DNA from: Massiliimalia massiliensis
GTDB lineage: Bacteria; Bacillota; Clostridia; Oscillospirales; Ruminococcaceae
Assembly: GCF_900155615.1 (NCBI RefSeq)
Contig: NZ_FUHT01000004.1
Span: forward strand, 1-64,000
DNA length: 64,000 bases
Direction: 5' to 3'
How positions within the stretch are numbered: position 1 is the stretch's first letter; each line of letters opens with the position of its first letter. A program made the translations under genes and the position numbers. The notes beneath the pieces are model-generated. The model was given only the letters and a program-made list of their open reading frames with translations, was not told the origin of the DNA and did not search any database. This document shows, piece after piece, positions 18,006-27,894 of this stretch.

Positions 18006-18312
18006 CTGCTAAATAGAATTCCAGAATGTGGTTGATCTTATTTTCCTGATATTGAAATATGGAACTTAAACTAAAAAATGCTCACCGAGATTAACGCGTT
18101 GCTTGATCCTTTTTGCTTTGGCATCCTAGCACACAAACGGTATCGCGATAAGCTGTCAAACCATGGAAGGAGGTTGACTTTTATTACAATAAAAAACGCT
18201 CCCCTTTCAGTGTGGTTTAGATACTGTCTCAGAAAAAACCAAGACAATTCTCGATAAGAAAAATGGATAATTGTTATCAGTACTAATTTAGTAGTTACAA
18301 AAAAGTGCCTAC
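18006..18312. other. Intergenic remnant zone
   Basis: No confident gene. A 59-codon plus-strand open frame at 18078-18257 (starting MLTEINALLDPF) lacks a ribosome site and resembles nothing I know. Together with the flanking remnants, this stretch looks like a site of gene loss. Confidence 0.3.
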
Positions 18313-18341
18313 TTGATTAATATTTTCCCCTTGCTTATAAT
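18313..18341 (+). promoter_or_regulatory. Near-consensus promoter
   Basis: TTGATT (18313-18318) and TATAAT (18336-18341) with a 17-base spacer, followed by AGGAGGGAAAGG and an ATG at 18374. Both signals are intact although the gene behind them is broken. Confidence 0.6.
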
Positions 18342-18373
18342 GAAATTGTAAATTTATCATAGGAGGGAAAGGA

Positions 18374-18448
18374 ATGGATTTGTTAGAATTAATAAAGAGG
18401 AGAAGGTCGATGGTTATGAAGATGCTTAGAGATGCTGGTTTGTCATGA
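18374..18448 (+). pseudogene. Truncated nitroreductase N-terminus
   Basis: The 24 codons start MDLLELIKRRRSM, which matches the usual N-terminus of nitroreductase-family flavoproteins (MDLLELIKxRRS). They then diverge and stop at TGA 18446-18448. Nothing nitroreductase-like could be traced in the next 300 bases. Promoter and ribosome site remain, so a short peptide may still be made. Confidence 0.4.
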
Positions 18449-18710
18449 CAGACGTTATTCATTCCAATGGTCAATCCAGGTCTAATATAAGTGATGGCAT
18501 CTGATTCCAGATATCAGATAATAGCGTTCTCTTTCGACCGAAACCAAAATGGGGAACATGATATATGTCAACCGGATTATTAGGGAGCAGATGTGTATTC
18601 CCGATATTGAAACAGACGGGTGAAGCCTTATGGGATATACATATTAATAGAGTATTGTAAACTGCTGGACGGCTGACTCGTCAACAGCTTACATGCAAAG
18701 CGCGATATGA

Positions 18711-18756
18711 AAAAGCAGCAGGTACGTACGTCTTATCGTATGTACCTGCTGCTTTT
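18711..18756 (-). terminator. Terminator of the minus-strand lacI
   Basis: Twenty-base arms at 18711-18730 and 18737-18756 pair with one mismatch, with A-runs and T-runs on both sides. On the minus strand it follows the lacI stop by 13 bases. It could act in both directions. Confidence 0.8.
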
Positions 18757-18769
18757 ATACCATCAAGAA

Positions 18770-19816
18770 TTATTCCGGCGGTCTTGTAAAGGAACTGCTT
18801 TGCCGTATAATCAGCTTTGGCTGAAAAATTATTTTTTGTGAAGGGGAATCGTCTCCCTCCAAACGGCGGAATAAAAACTCTGCACCGCATCGTCCCATAT
18901 CTCTTTGTGCCATATAGATTGAGGATAACGGTGGTGACAAAAATTTGACAAAATTGACGTCATCCATTCCTACAATCGCGATATCTTCCGGGATTCTAAT
19001 ATGATTTTCCTGAAAGGCAGCTATAGCTCCCAAAGCCATTACATCACTGGCGGCGCAGACGGCAGTAGGCCGGTCCTTCATGTTTAAAATACGAAGAGCC
19101 GCCTCATATCCGGCGTTCTGATCGTAATCGCCGAAAAAGCAGTTTTTCATATCCACTGGAACCCCCATTTCCACGTGGGCACTGCAATAGCCTTCAAAAC
19201 GCTCCCGGAATACATAAATACTCTTATCTCCCCCGATCAGAGCTACTCGGCGATGTCCCTGCTTAAGCATATGTATGGTGGAAAGATATAACGCCCTTCT
19301 AACATCAATCCCTACATAATCGAAATTGTCTGTTTCGTTACCGCCATAGGGTGATACGCATAGGGAACTCACAACCAAGGGACATCGCACTCGCCTGATC
19401 GCTTTAAAATGCTCCTCCGTATAATTAAAATTGATGAGAAACAGGCCGTCCACGATCTTCTCGTTCATCATATTCAGCAGATTCAGCTCTTCTTCCGGAG
19501 AGCCTTTTGTATAGTAGATCATCAGAGAATAATGATGCTGCTTTGCAACCTCTTGAACAGCTCCAATCAGCGCAAAGAAAAAAGGATTATCCGCTTCAGG
19601 AAAGGCAAGACAAATCAAATTGGTGCGGTTGTTTTTTAAGGAACGCGCGGCCCTGTTCGGAACGTAATGCAGCTCTTGAATTGCTTGTGTTACCCGCTCC
19701 TTGGTTTCGGGCTTGATATAGCCAACATTGTTGATCACTCTAGAAACCGTACCCGGTGAAACCTGTGCCGCGGCAGCAATATCATAGATGGTTACCGTTT
19801 CTTTTTTTGAATCCAT
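18770..19816 (-). CDS. LacI family regulator, sugar regulon minus arm
   Basis: 348 residues: helix-turn-helix TVTIYDIAAAAQVSPGTVSR, hinge VPNRAARSL, then the effector domain. The ATG at 19816 is preceded by AAAGGAAACG; 22 upstream in-frame codons are not typical. It is clearly paralogous to the LacI at 31221-32276: both have TIYDIA, PGTVSR, a (Y/H)IxxET motif and IYYT or LYYT G(S/N)-type effector segments. Similar recognition helices suggest both bind the AACCGGTT-type sites around 27.1-27.95 kb. Effector unknown. Confidence 0.85.
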   Translation of the reverse strand: MDSKKETVTIYDIAAAAQVSPGTVSRVINNVGYIKPETKERVTQAIQELHYVPNRAARSLKNNRTNLICLAFPEADNPFFFALIGAVQEVAKQHHYSLMIYYTKGSPEEELNLLNMMNEKIVDGLFLINFNYTEEHFKAIRRVRCPLVVSSLCVSPYGGNETDNFDYVGIDVRRALYLSTIHMLKQGHRRVALIGGDKSIYVFRERFEGYCSAHVEMGVPVDMKNCFFGDYDQNAGYEAALRILNMKDRPTAVCAASDVMALGAIAAFQENHIRIPEDIAIVGMDDVNFVKFLSPPLSSIYMAQRDMGRCGAEFLFRRLEGDDSPSQKIIFQPKLIIRQSSSFTRPPE

Positions 19817-20180
19817 AATCGTTTCCTTTCGCAATATAGAACTATTTACCCATATTTTACCATGATTATAAGAAAAGTTCAATTACAGCGCTTCTATAAG
19901 GCGATTAGACGACTCCTGATACTGAATGCTTCTGATGGTGCGAACGCATTATCATGAAACGCATCTGTCTCTCGGTTCTAACCGAGAAGTAATGATCAAT
20001 ACGAAATAATTCTCAAAAGAGAGAATTTTACGATATCATTCCTATCTCTTTCTCCCAATCCCTGCGCGGGCCCGCGAGCTGCTGAAAAAAGAATATGCTT
20101 TCAGGAGCAGAGCGATCATTTCCAAACGCAGGGATGAGAAAGAGTTTGGGGTTTGCCTAGGATTGTATTTGAGGAGGAAA
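19817..20180. other. Intergenic with stacked hairpins
   Basis: No gene seen. Short hairpins occur at 19971-19988 (TCTCGGTTCTAACCGAGA) and about 20011-20028 (ATTCTC-AAAA-GAGAAT type). A longer imperfect inverted repeat joins about 20047-20066 with 20129-20146 (CCCTGCG/CGCAGGG). These lie after the stop of the GHL6-like gene on the minus strand and may end or process that transcript before lacI. Confidence 0.4.
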
Positions 20181-22316
20181 TTATCTATATTTTATACATA
20201 CTAATGCATAATCCTGTAAATCCGGCAATTGGATTTCAACCGTATCGCCCTGACAGGAGTACTGTAAACCGGTTTCATTTGGCAGCAAAATAACTTCTGC
20301 AATCGATTTCCCAAATAGCTTTGCCTTGAATTGCAGATTGGCAATCGGCAGATTGGGCAGCTCGCTTTGGAAGTTTAGTATGTGCAGCATGGTGCAATTT
20401 TCTTCCGGCTTTTCAAATCGTGTGATTTCTACGGACTGGAATCCCTCTAATTCCGTGCAATATGAGCCGGAAAGGCGTTTGATAAGCTGGTAAAATACCT
20501 CTCGCTGGCTGATATGGGTACCAATTTCCAGTGCGGCTGTAGAATAGATTACCTTTCCCTTGCCATATGTGTTTTCGACAATCGCAGGAGCTTGTGTAAA
20601 TCTCCCCGGCGGGGTGGTTAAGATGCTGCCATGACGGTCTTCAGTCGGATAGAGATAGGGAAGTGTTATGGTACCAAGCACCTTGGCCTCGGAGGAAATT
20701 ACGCGGACGTTAGTCTGCCAGTCGTACACTGTAACAGGGAAGTCGGCGGAAAATACTTCTGGAAATACTTCTTTTCCCTCCTCGGTAGGCGATACATAGG
20801 TGCGGCTTTCTTTGGTTCGGCCCTCCAACTGGACGCCGAACAGATCCGATAAAAGAAACTTCCCGTCATAGCTGCCGCTTCCAGTAATGGTAGCAGTCTC
20901 CTTGCTTGCGTAAAGAGAACCGCCATCAGCTACGAATTCCCGAATGGCTTTAATTTCCTCCTCGTCCAGCATGGCAACATTAGACAATACTAAAACCTGG
21001 TATTTTTTCAGGTCTTTAAGATTTTTTTTGGTAACGACGCCATAGGGAACGTGATACCAGGTCAATGTTTTTGCAGCATTGGAGGAGCATTTCATATGGG
21101 AATTAGCCGCCTGATAATCTGGATTGTCCTTTTGATACTCAAAGGTACAACCCGCCTCTTTTACAGGACGCCCGTTCCATTCCTGGTCAAAATTGGAATT
21201 CAGGCTGTAATAAATCCCGACATCCTGGCAGAATTCACCGCCTAAATATGGCTCATATGGGGTAATTTTCCCAAATACCTTTTCCATAGTATGATAGTTT
21301 CTGGTGTGAACGGTTCCCACAGGGTCAATCTGGTCGATAATTGTCAGTGCGCCGTCATTCATAATGGTAGAATAGGCCACCTGGCTTAACTCATCCTCTG
21401 TTTTAGTAATCACATGCTCATGAATGTTCGGAACATTCCAGCAGTTGACACGCTCAAACGGTTTCAAATTGCTCAGCGAATAAAATAGTTTGCTGGAATA
21501 GGACAATCCATACCGATCACAATATAAATCTGCCGACATCCAGTCCCAGCAATCTGACAATTCCGCAGAAGCACCGGCCATCCAATCCCAGGTGAAGGTC
21601 TGAGACTGCTGGGCCAGCTTCATGCCCGGTTTTCTGGATTTGATGGTATCTGTCACCTCCTGGCAAAACTCTCTCAGCCAGCGTTGACGGGTCCGGATTA
21701 GTTTAACAAAGCTTGGATCCTTCCAATCGATCACAGTAGGCATTTCTTCGCCTGTTTCTTCCCGGTAACGCTTCCGGCAGTTATCACAATAGCATACAGT
21801 CGGCCAGAAGGTCATATCCGGCCAGACGCCTTCGAAGTCATAGTTGTCACAGATTTCTGCCAGCTCAGCCAATGAAAAGTCGTGGTATCCCGGGTCGTTG
21901 ATACAGCAGGTGGCAAACCGATGGGGGCCGCCCTCTGTATTGATTCTCTCTCTTTCGGCGGTACCGTCCGCCAAGACGGTTCTTGCCTCCGGATGCTTGT
22001 TCCAATAGTCAGCCGCATAGACAAATACATAGTATACGATAGCGTCCAGGCCTCTTTTATGCAATGCGTCGATGGTTTCCTTCAGCATATCTCTGCCCTT
22101 GTGACCGGGATGCATCACCCCGCCCAGCTTAGACGGCCAGCTCAATAGACCGGTATGAGTGTTTGCCATATAGGTTGCCGCTGTAGCGCCGCTTCGGTAA
22201 CAGCACTCTGCAAAATATTCAGGGTCATATTGGGTCAGGAATGTGTCATTCCAGCTGTCAATGTGATAATCAAGGAAATATCTTTTTCGGGAGCGCTGAT
22301 GCCAGTTATTATTCAT
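20181..22316 (-). CDS. GHL6/GH151-like glycoside hydrolase
   Basis: 711 residues, no signal peptide. An N-terminal TIM-barrel of the hypothetical glycosyl hydrolase 6 type (about 1-380) has the typical cysteine-rich segment WPTVCYCDNCRKRY. A beta-galactosidase trimerisation-like domain (about 390-620, with VLVLSNVAMLDEEEIKAIRE and FVADGGSLYASKET) and a small C-terminal beta domain follow. GH151 alpha-L-fucosidases have this architecture. The FucI-like isomerase 36 bases upstream in the operon fits fucose or a related sugar, but the substrate is not proven. Ribosome site AAGGAG. Confidence 0.65.
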   Translation of the reverse strand: MNNNWHQRSRKRYFLDYHIDSWNDTFLTQYDPEYFAECCYRSGATAATYMANTHTGLLSWPSKLGGVMHPGHKGRDMLKETIDALHKRGLDAIVYYVFVYAADYWNKHPEARTVLADGTAERERINTEGGPHRFATCCINDPGYHDFSLAELAEICDNYDFEGVWPDMTFWPTVCYCDNCRKRYREETGEEMPTVIDWKDPSFVKLIRTRQRWLREFCQEVTDTIKSRKPGMKLAQQSQTFTWDWMAGASAELSDCWDWMSADLYCDRYGLSYSSKLFYSLSNLKPFERVNCWNVPNIHEHVITKTEDELSQVAYSTIMNDGALTIIDQIDPVGTVHTRNYHTMEKVFGKITPYEPYLGGEFCQDVGIYYSLNSNFDQEWNGRPVKEAGCTFEYQKDNPDYQAANSHMKCSSNAAKTLTWYHVPYGVVTKKNLKDLKKYQVLVLSNVAMLDEEEIKAIREFVADGGSLYASKETATITGSGSYDGKFLLSDLFGVQLEGRTKESRTYVSPTEEGKEVFPEVFSADFPVTVYDWQTNVRVISSEAKVLGTITLPYLYPTEDRHGSILTTPPGRFTQAPAIVENTYGKGKVIYSTAALEIGTHISQREVFYQLIKRLSGSYCTELEGFQSVEITRFEKPEENCTMLHILNFQSELPNLPIANLQFKAKLFGKSIAEVILLPNETGLQYSCQGDTVEIQLPDLQDYALVCIKYR

Positions 22317-22352
22317 TTTCGTTTCTCCTTTTTCAGTATGAGATTTGATTAT

Positions 22353-23765
22353 TTAGCAGTCGTATACATATCCAATACCAAGAATTTCAGCCAGATATTT
22401 CAGTTCCCGGCTCCAGTCACCGAATACCAAAGAATAATGATGACCTACCGTATGGTCAAAAAAGCTTTTGGTATCATGCTCAAATTCCAAGCCGAAGCCC
22501 GGCCACCGCTGTCCGAATATTTCATCCGGAGCAACGTCTCTGTGAATGGTTGTTGCATTGGCTACATGCATCCGCAAGGTGTCTCCATTGCCTCCTACGC
22601 GCAGGATCGTTACCTTTTTGCCGGTTTCCAGCTCAAACTTAATTGAAGCGCCTTTCATTTTTCCGCATAGATACTCATTGGGAAGAGCATCATCGGCAAT
22701 GTTGCCGGCAATTGGCCAGAGCTCAACTCCCTTGGAGTGGTCTGCCATGGAAATAGGCGCAGTACCGCAATTGAAGAAGGTTGCACCGTTGCCGCTTTTA
22801 TGTTTCCGCCCAATATCGGCAAAGAAAACCTTTTGTCCTCCGGTCATCAGATGGAGGATATACATGGAAATCCCAGCCGGAACATCCGCTTCACAGGCAG
22901 TCATAATGCCTGCTTCGTTGAGCATGCAGGTTGCCAGGCATGCCGCGTATCCATAGCCATAGGGCAAAGCGGACATCTCCGGCATACATTTGTTAGCGAA
23001 CACATCAATATGATAGAGCTCTTTCATTCGCAGAAACGCCAAATACATTTTGGCCTGGGTGAAAATCGCATCGCTTTCCAGCTTTTCTCCATTATCCGCT
23101 TCCCAAATTACTTTGTCAACCTTCTCTAGGAATTCTTTCTCAACCTTATGCGCTTCCTCATCGCTGATTTTTTCCATTTCCTTGAAAATCTGCAGGGAAT
23201 CATATTGGGGGAAGTCCAACCCAAAGACCGCTTTCCAGTCAAACTCGTTTACCTGAGTTTGATACATCATCATGCATTTTCCGCCGATAGTAGCAATTTT
23301 TTTGTTGCGCAGCTCTTCTTTTACCCAAGCTGCCCGTGCAAACCGGAGCATGGTATCAATATTGTTCTCGTCTCTGGCTTCGCCGTATAAATATAGAAAT
23401 TTTTTCCCCATCTCCGTCAAGACGTATTTGATTTGGATGGAAGCACCGAAATTGCCGTTCGCGATTTTATCTGACAGCCCATACAAAATAAACGGTACAT
23501 GGATATCGTTGACCGCAGAGATGGCTACGGAGGAATAAATCCAGGTTCCAACCACAAGGACGATTGCATTGGCGCCGCGGGCTTCCATATCCTTGACCGC
23601 CTTTACCGCGTCCGCTTCCTCCAAAATGAGATCTTCTGGAATCAGAACATCCGCTTCCTCACATTGCGCAAATCGTTGGAGATAGTACTCCCGCATTTCA
23701 CGGATTTCTTCTTTTTGATGGTTTATCTTTGCCAGAAAGATAATACCAAGCTTTGGTTTGTTCAT
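22353..23765 (-). CDS. L-fucose/L-arabinose isomerase family protein
   Basis: 470 residues, belonging to the FucI-like aldose-ketose isomerases that use a divalent metal. Features are the N-terminal Rossmann-like part (LGIIFLAKINHQ), a central MSALPYGYGYAAC region, EADVPAGISMYIL with its acidic metal-site candidates, and a C-terminal HTVGHHYSLVFGDW segment with the conserved His. ATG 23765 is spaced correctly after GGTGAC. It presumably isomerises the aldose freed by the locus's hydrolases so the FGGY kinase can act. The real sugar could be fucose, D-arabinose or a rarer aldose. Confidence 0.75.
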   Translation of the reverse strand: MNKPKLGIIFLAKINHQKEEIREMREYYLQRFAQCEEADVLIPEDLILEEADAVKAVKDMEARGANAIVLVVGTWIYSSVAISAVNDIHVPFILYGLSDKIANGNFGASIQIKYVLTEMGKKFLYLYGEARDENNIDTMLRFARAAWVKEELRNKKIATIGGKCMMMYQTQVNEFDWKAVFGLDFPQYDSLQIFKEMEKISDEEAHKVEKEFLEKVDKVIWEADNGEKLESDAIFTQAKMYLAFLRMKELYHIDVFANKCMPEMSALPYGYGYAACLATCMLNEAGIMTACEADVPAGISMYILHLMTGGQKVFFADIGRKHKSGNGATFFNCGTAPISMADHSKGVELWPIAGNIADDALPNEYLCGKMKGASIKFELETGKKVTILRVGGNGDTLRMHVANATTIHRDVAPDEIFGQRWPGFGLEFEHDTKSFFDHTVGHHYSLVFGDWSRELKYLAEILGIGYVYDC

Positions 23766-23797
23766 AATCAAGTCACCATTCCTATTTCAATATTTTG

Positions 23798-24637
23798 TTA
23801 TCCCTTGACTGCTCCAGCGACCATGCCCCGGATAACCTGTTCCTGGAAGATTAAATAGACTACTACGACCGGAAGAGCCATCATCACTACGCCGGCAAAC
23901 ATCACGCCCAATTCAGAAACATATTGGCCGTTCAGGTCTTGAATTCCCTGAGAGAGCATTTTCATCTCGCTTTTCGTGATCAATACCAAGGGGATCAGAA
24001 ATTCGTTCCAACAGAATAGAAAGGCTAAAATCCCTACTGTCGCCAGTCCGGGCAGCGAAATGGGCAGGATGACCCGAAAAAATGCCCCTGTCCGGCTGCA
24101 GCCATCGATGGTTGCGGCCTCGTCCAGCTCTTTTGGAAGCGCCACCATAAATCCCTTTAAAATAAAGATGGATAAGGACAATTCCATAGCAAGATAAGAA
24201 AGAATAATTGAGAGAAAGTTGTTGGTCAGCCCTACCTTATTAAAGATAGAGAACAAGGGAACAATAATCGTATGGGCTGGAATCATCAGTCCCAGAGAAA
24301 ACAGCAAATAAAGGACTTTGCTGTTCCATACTTTTGCCAAGACGTAAGCGGCCATAGCGGAAATTACTAAGATTAGGGCGACGGCGACGACACTTACAAA
24401 AAGCGTATTAAAAAAATAGGTTCCGATATTGCCTACCTGCCAGGCCCTGACAAAGTTATCAAAATTAATCTGTTCCGGAAAGCCTAAGGCGTTACTGTAT
24501 ATCTGGTCATTGCTGCGGAAGGAATTTACTAGCATCCAATAAAATGGGAATAAGGCCAAAATCGCAAAAACTGTTAAGAAAATAAATTTTCCTATCTTTG
24601 CCACATAGCCAATCGGAGCTGTTACTTTATTCAACAC
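23798..24637 (-). CDS. Sugar ABC transporter permease, MalG type
   Basis: 279 residues, about six membrane segments, EAA loop PKELDEAATIDGCSRTGAFF. It starts at GTG (24635-24637) after AAGGAGGAATTT; a TTG follows immediately and could also serve. It is 11 bases behind the partner permease gene. Together they form the channel of the minus-arm importer, again with no ATPase gene nearby. Confidence 0.85.
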   Translation of the reverse strand: MLNKVTAPIGYVAKIGKFIFLTVFAILALFPFYWMLVNSFRSNDQIYSNALGFPEQINFDNFVRAWQVGNIGTYFFNTLFVSVVAVALILVISAMAAYVLAKVWNSKVLYLLFSLGLMIPAHTIIVPLFSIFNKVGLTNNFLSIILSYLAMELSLSIFILKGFMVALPKELDEAATIDGCSRTGAFFRVILPISLPGLATVGILAFLFCWNEFLIPLVLITKSEMKMLSQGIQDLNGQYVSELGVMFAGVVMMALPVVVVYLIFQEQVIRGMVAGAVKG

Positions 24638-24648
24638 AAATTCCTCCT

Positions 24649-25572
24649 TTATATTTTCATCCGGCGGCGTCTGGCGCGTTTTTCCTGATTTTTTTCTGAT
24701 CCGAGGGAATCATTTGCCTGGTTGTAAATTACAACAAGAATCAGAGATATGAACAGGATCGACATTGCCACGGCGCTTCCGTAACCGAAATGTCCATTTT
24801 TAAAAACCTCACGGTACATCATGACAGCCATATAGGAGGACGAATATCCGGGCCCGCCTGTAGTCATGATCCAGGGATAATCAAATGCTTTCAAACATCC
24901 CGTGATAATCAAAATTACCACTACGCTGGTAATCGGCCGCAAGGAAGGAACTGTAATTTTAAAGAACATTTTTGCTGAGCTGGCACCATCCAGAGAAGCG
25001 GATTCAAATAATTCCTCAGGTATGTTCTGGACTGCCGCCAGGTAAATAATGAATTGCTGTCCCATATACTGCCAAATCTGCGGGACGGCTACAAAATAGA
25101 TGACGACGCTGGAATCACTGAGCCACGAGCGGCCCGCAATGGAATCACCAAAGCCTAGCGCCGATAATATCTCGTTAAACGGCCCCATATCCGCATTGAA
25201 AAAGATAGAAAACAGCAGAGCCATTGCCGCCGCAGAAATAATAGAAGGCAAATAGTAAACGGATCGGTAAAACTTATAGCCGCGATTTAACCGGCTGACT
25301 AAAAAGGCGCCTACCATGCCAAATGAAAGCTGGACAACCAGCCCGATAATAAGCAGAATAAAGGAATTCAGTACAGTTGTTATGTAATTACGATCCTGGA
25401 AAAGCTTAATATAGTTTTCCAGGCCGACGAAATTCATTTCTCCTACCCCTCGCCAGGAGGTTAGGGAATATTCCAATGTCATAACAATCGGGATAATAAT
25501 TAAAAGTACAAATACAATCAGTGCCGGCGCTAAGAAAAAAGCCGAAAAGGCCATGTCTCTTCTTTTTTTCAA
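24649..25572 (-). CDS. Sugar ABC transporter permease, MalF type
   Basis: About 307 residues with six membrane segments and EAA loop PEELFESASLDGASSAKMFF. I chose the TTG at 25570-25572 because AGGGGGGAT precedes it at good spacing and it gives a normal short basic N-terminus (KKRRD). The upstream ATG at 25656 would add 28 residues of low plausibility, and an ATG five codons further in is an alternative. It is the second gene of the minus-arm operon. Confidence 0.8.
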   Translation of the reverse strand: MKKRRDMAFSAFFLAPALIVFVLLIIIPIVMTLEYSLTSWRGVGEMNFVGLENYIKLFQDRNYITTVLNSFILLIIGLVVQLSFGMVGAFLVSRLNRGYKFYRSVYYLPSIISAAAMALLFSIFFNADMGPFNEILSALGFGDSIAGRSWLSDSSVVIYFVAVPQIWQYMGQQFIIYLAAVQNIPEELFESASLDGASSAKMFFKITVPSLRPITSVVVILIITGCLKAFDYPWIMTTGGPGYSSSYMAVMMYREVFKNGHFGYGSAVAMSILFISLILVVIYNQANDSLGSEKNQEKRARRRRMKI

Positions 25573-25753
25573 AAGAATCCCCCCTAGTGTGAAAACGGGT
25601 ACGGATTGACCTTGCAGTCCATACCCGCTTTCCCTATTCAACCATTGCATGAGCAAAGATAACTTTTATACAGGCGATCAATCGGATTTCTGTAGTGTTT
25701 TTATTAAACTGCCATATATGTTTGTGTTCCACTATCGCCTGGAAGATTTTGCG

Positions 25754-27088
25754 CTATGATAAGTCACTGTTGATAGAATCCTGAATATCCTGGTTGATTT
25801 GATCTACAGTGGCAGAGCCAGCCCACAGCTCATCCATTGCATAGGAGAATACCTCTTGAGAGGCGGCTGCCGGCATATTAGACCAGAGATGAACGCGTTC
25901 TTCTCTTCCGTCGAGATATTCCTGTGCTCTGACATACAGAGGATTCAATTTGGATTCATCGTATTCCTGGATTTTAACCGCCCAGCGTCCGGATTCTGCA
26001 ACCAGTTGGTTTACTTCATCGCCAAGGAGATAGTCTACAAAATCAACCAGAGCGGCCTGTTTGCTTTCATCGTGGAAGGATTTTGCATTAACAACAAAAC
26101 CGAAATTCGTACCGCCGACTACAAAATCAGAGGTGGAATACTTGGCATCGGGCATAACAGGAACATCCATAAATTCAGATTTTTCCACGATTTCATCGGT
26201 AAACTGCTGAATTACCCATGGGAAAGCGTAAATCATAGCGGCTTTTTCTTCATTGTACATTGAGACTGCCGGAGCAAAATCGCCGCTGCCCAAGGTGTCT
26301 GCCGGGAAGGTGCCGGCGTCGCGCATCTGTTCGATCAGATTGCCGGTTTTCACGATATTATCTTCACCCAGCCATTTGTCCTGTTCGCCACAGATGGTAT
26401 TGCTTTCTTCCTGCGTATAGTACTGATAGAATACTGCTGCATACCAGAAGTGCGCAGGATTTCCGGCAGAGGAACCAACTGCCAGGGGAACAATTCCGTC
26501 GGCGGATAAGGCTTTGGAAACCTCTAATAGCTCATCCATATTGGTAGGCGGCGTTAATCCCTTTTCATCAAAAATTTCTTTATTATACAGCATGTAGTTG
26601 CTGGAGCCTTCAATTGGGAATCCGTATGTTTTCCCGTCAAAGGTATAAACTCCTAACGAGCTTTCAGGATAATTATCTCTTGACAGGTTTTTGCTGACCG
26701 CAAAATATTCATCAATATCGAGCAGAAGGTTATTGTCTACCATATCCTTCACGCTGCCGGCCGTCCAATAATGGAAGCAGTCCGGGAGATTGTCCGCTGC
26801 TAAATCCGTTTTAATTTTATCTCGCAGGTTATCACCGCTCTCAGATTCGAACTCTACGGTATATTTGTCCTTCACGGAGGCCGCATAAGCCTCAACCATT
26901 TCGGAAAAATCTGAGTGGAACTGCTCTGTTCCCGCCATATAGTTGGTTGCAAATCGGATTACAGGCAAATTTCCGGAGCCGCCCTGGCTGTCCGTAGAGT
27001 CATCGCCGTTGCCCGAACATCCGCTCAGTGCCATACCGCATGCGAGCCCAAGGCAAATCCATTTAAGCCATCGTTTGTTACTTTTCAT
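25754..27088 (-). CDS. Sugar ABC transporter substrate-binding lipoprotein
   Basis: About 444 residues. Lipoprotein signal with lipobox ALSGCS (Cys near residue 26), then a family 1 solute-binding domain (CNPLYVRAQEYL-type C-terminal segments, GSSNYMLYNKEIF). Two ATGs lie close together; the second (27088) is 8 bases from AGGAGG and is preferred. It is the first gene of the minus arm, behind a good promoter and an AATCGGTTT-type operator half. It is anchored outside the membrane and captures the sugar of this regulon. Confidence 0.85.
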   Translation of the reverse strand: MKSNKRWLKWICLGLACGMALSGCSGNGDDSTDSQGGSGNLPVIRFATNYMAGTEQFHSDFSEMVEAYAASVKDKYTVEFESESGDNLRDKIKTDLAADNLPDCFHYWTAGSVKDMVDNNLLLDIDEYFAVSKNLSRDNYPESSLGVYTFDGKTYGFPIEGSSNYMLYNKEIFDEKGLTPPTNMDELLEVSKALSADGIVPLAVGSSAGNPAHFWYAAVFYQYYTQEESNTICGEQDKWLGEDNIVKTGNLIEQMRDAGTFPADTLGSGDFAPAVSMYNEEKAAMIYAFPWVIQQFTDEIVEKSEFMDVPVMPDAKYSTSDFVVGGTNFGFVVNAKSFHDESKQAALVDFVDYLLGDEVNQLVAESGRWAVKIQEYDESKLNPLYVRAQEYLDGREERVHLWSNMPAAASQEVFSYAMDELWAGSATVDQINQDIQDSINSDLS

Positions 27089-27147
27089 TTTCATGACCTC
27101 CTAAAAATTTAATTTAAATAACGGGTTTCTACGCCACTGAGAACAAA

Positions 27148-27168
27148 TTATTAAATCGGTTTCCTGTT
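27148..27168 (-). promoter_or_regulatory. LacI-type operator, minus arm proximal
   Basis: TTAAATCGGTTTCC (27151-27164) resembles half of the perfect palindrome at 27916-27935 with a degenerate other half. It lies about 10 bases downstream of the expected minus-strand transcription start, where a bound repressor would block elongation. Confidence 0.5.
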
Positions 27169-27182
27169 TTTTGTTTATCTAG

Positions 27183-27211
27183 ATTATATAAAAAATATAT
27201 CTATTTGTAAA
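27183..27211 (-). promoter_or_regulatory. Promoter of the minus-arm transport operon
   Basis: On the minus strand TTTACA (27206-27211) and TATAAT (27183-27188) have a 17-base spacer. It drives the binding protein, permeases, isomerase and hydrolase genes. Confidence 0.7.
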
Positions 27212-27880
27212 TATAATTATTTTTATTTGATAAACTTTTGTTAAAAATACCAATGATGAATAAAGTTATTTATATTTTATGACAGTAAATATTAAATCGG
27301 TTTTATAAAATTAATATTAGTTTCCGGTTTTTTATAAAATTGCCTTTAGGTTTTACATTGAAAGAGAGGCCCTTGCTATATCTTTTAATGAGAATATAAT
27401 TTATAACGGCGATTCGATAGAAAGAAGCGGCTTTTTATATTGTGGCATCGCAGGAATGTAATTCCAGAGCGAGAAGATATTTTGTAAAATATAATGTTTA
27501 TAGAAAGGGCTTACAGCAGGTATCTGTTTGTTTCTTGTATATTGTTTTTGCTGGGAATCCTGCGTGTCAAATAATTAGAATAATGCTATGATTGGATGGC
27601 AAGGATCAATTCATTCTGCAAACTGGAGATCAAAATTGTGAACGGGAGATGTGATCAATTTGGAACAGCTATCGAAGCAGTACCTTTATTCGATTCCCTG
27701 ACAATATAAAAGAAAATTTGGAGCAGGGCGTGTAAACGTCAATGTGACATTTAACGATATTTTCCATACCGAAGGCATGGCCAATATGGGTGTAAAAAAT
27801 GAAGATGGTTCAATTTGCTATATTTTCGGTATTATCAAACAAATAAGCGGATGTAACTTTAGATATATTTACAAATGAAA
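27212..27880. other. Regulatory intergenic region with extra operator copies and an ORF scrap
   Basis: AATCGGTTTTATAAAA at 27295-27310 and TTTCCGGTTTTTTATAAAA at 27321-27339 are further copies of the regulon operator theme. A plus-strand open stretch at about 27744-27878 has protein-like sequence (VTFNDIFHTEGMANMGV) but no ribosome site and no known family, and may be a remnant. No intact gene. Confidence 0.4.
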
Positions 27881-27894
27881 TCAATGTCCCGCTA

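Noticed and set aside
18078-18257. 59-codon open frame starting MLTEINALLDPF
   Set aside because: There is no ribosome site and no recognisable family. Noted only as part of the remnant zone.
27744-27878. 44-codon open frame ahead of the plus-arm promoter
   Set aside because: The sequence looks protein-like but lacks a start signal and overlaps the regulatory region; treated as a possible scrap.
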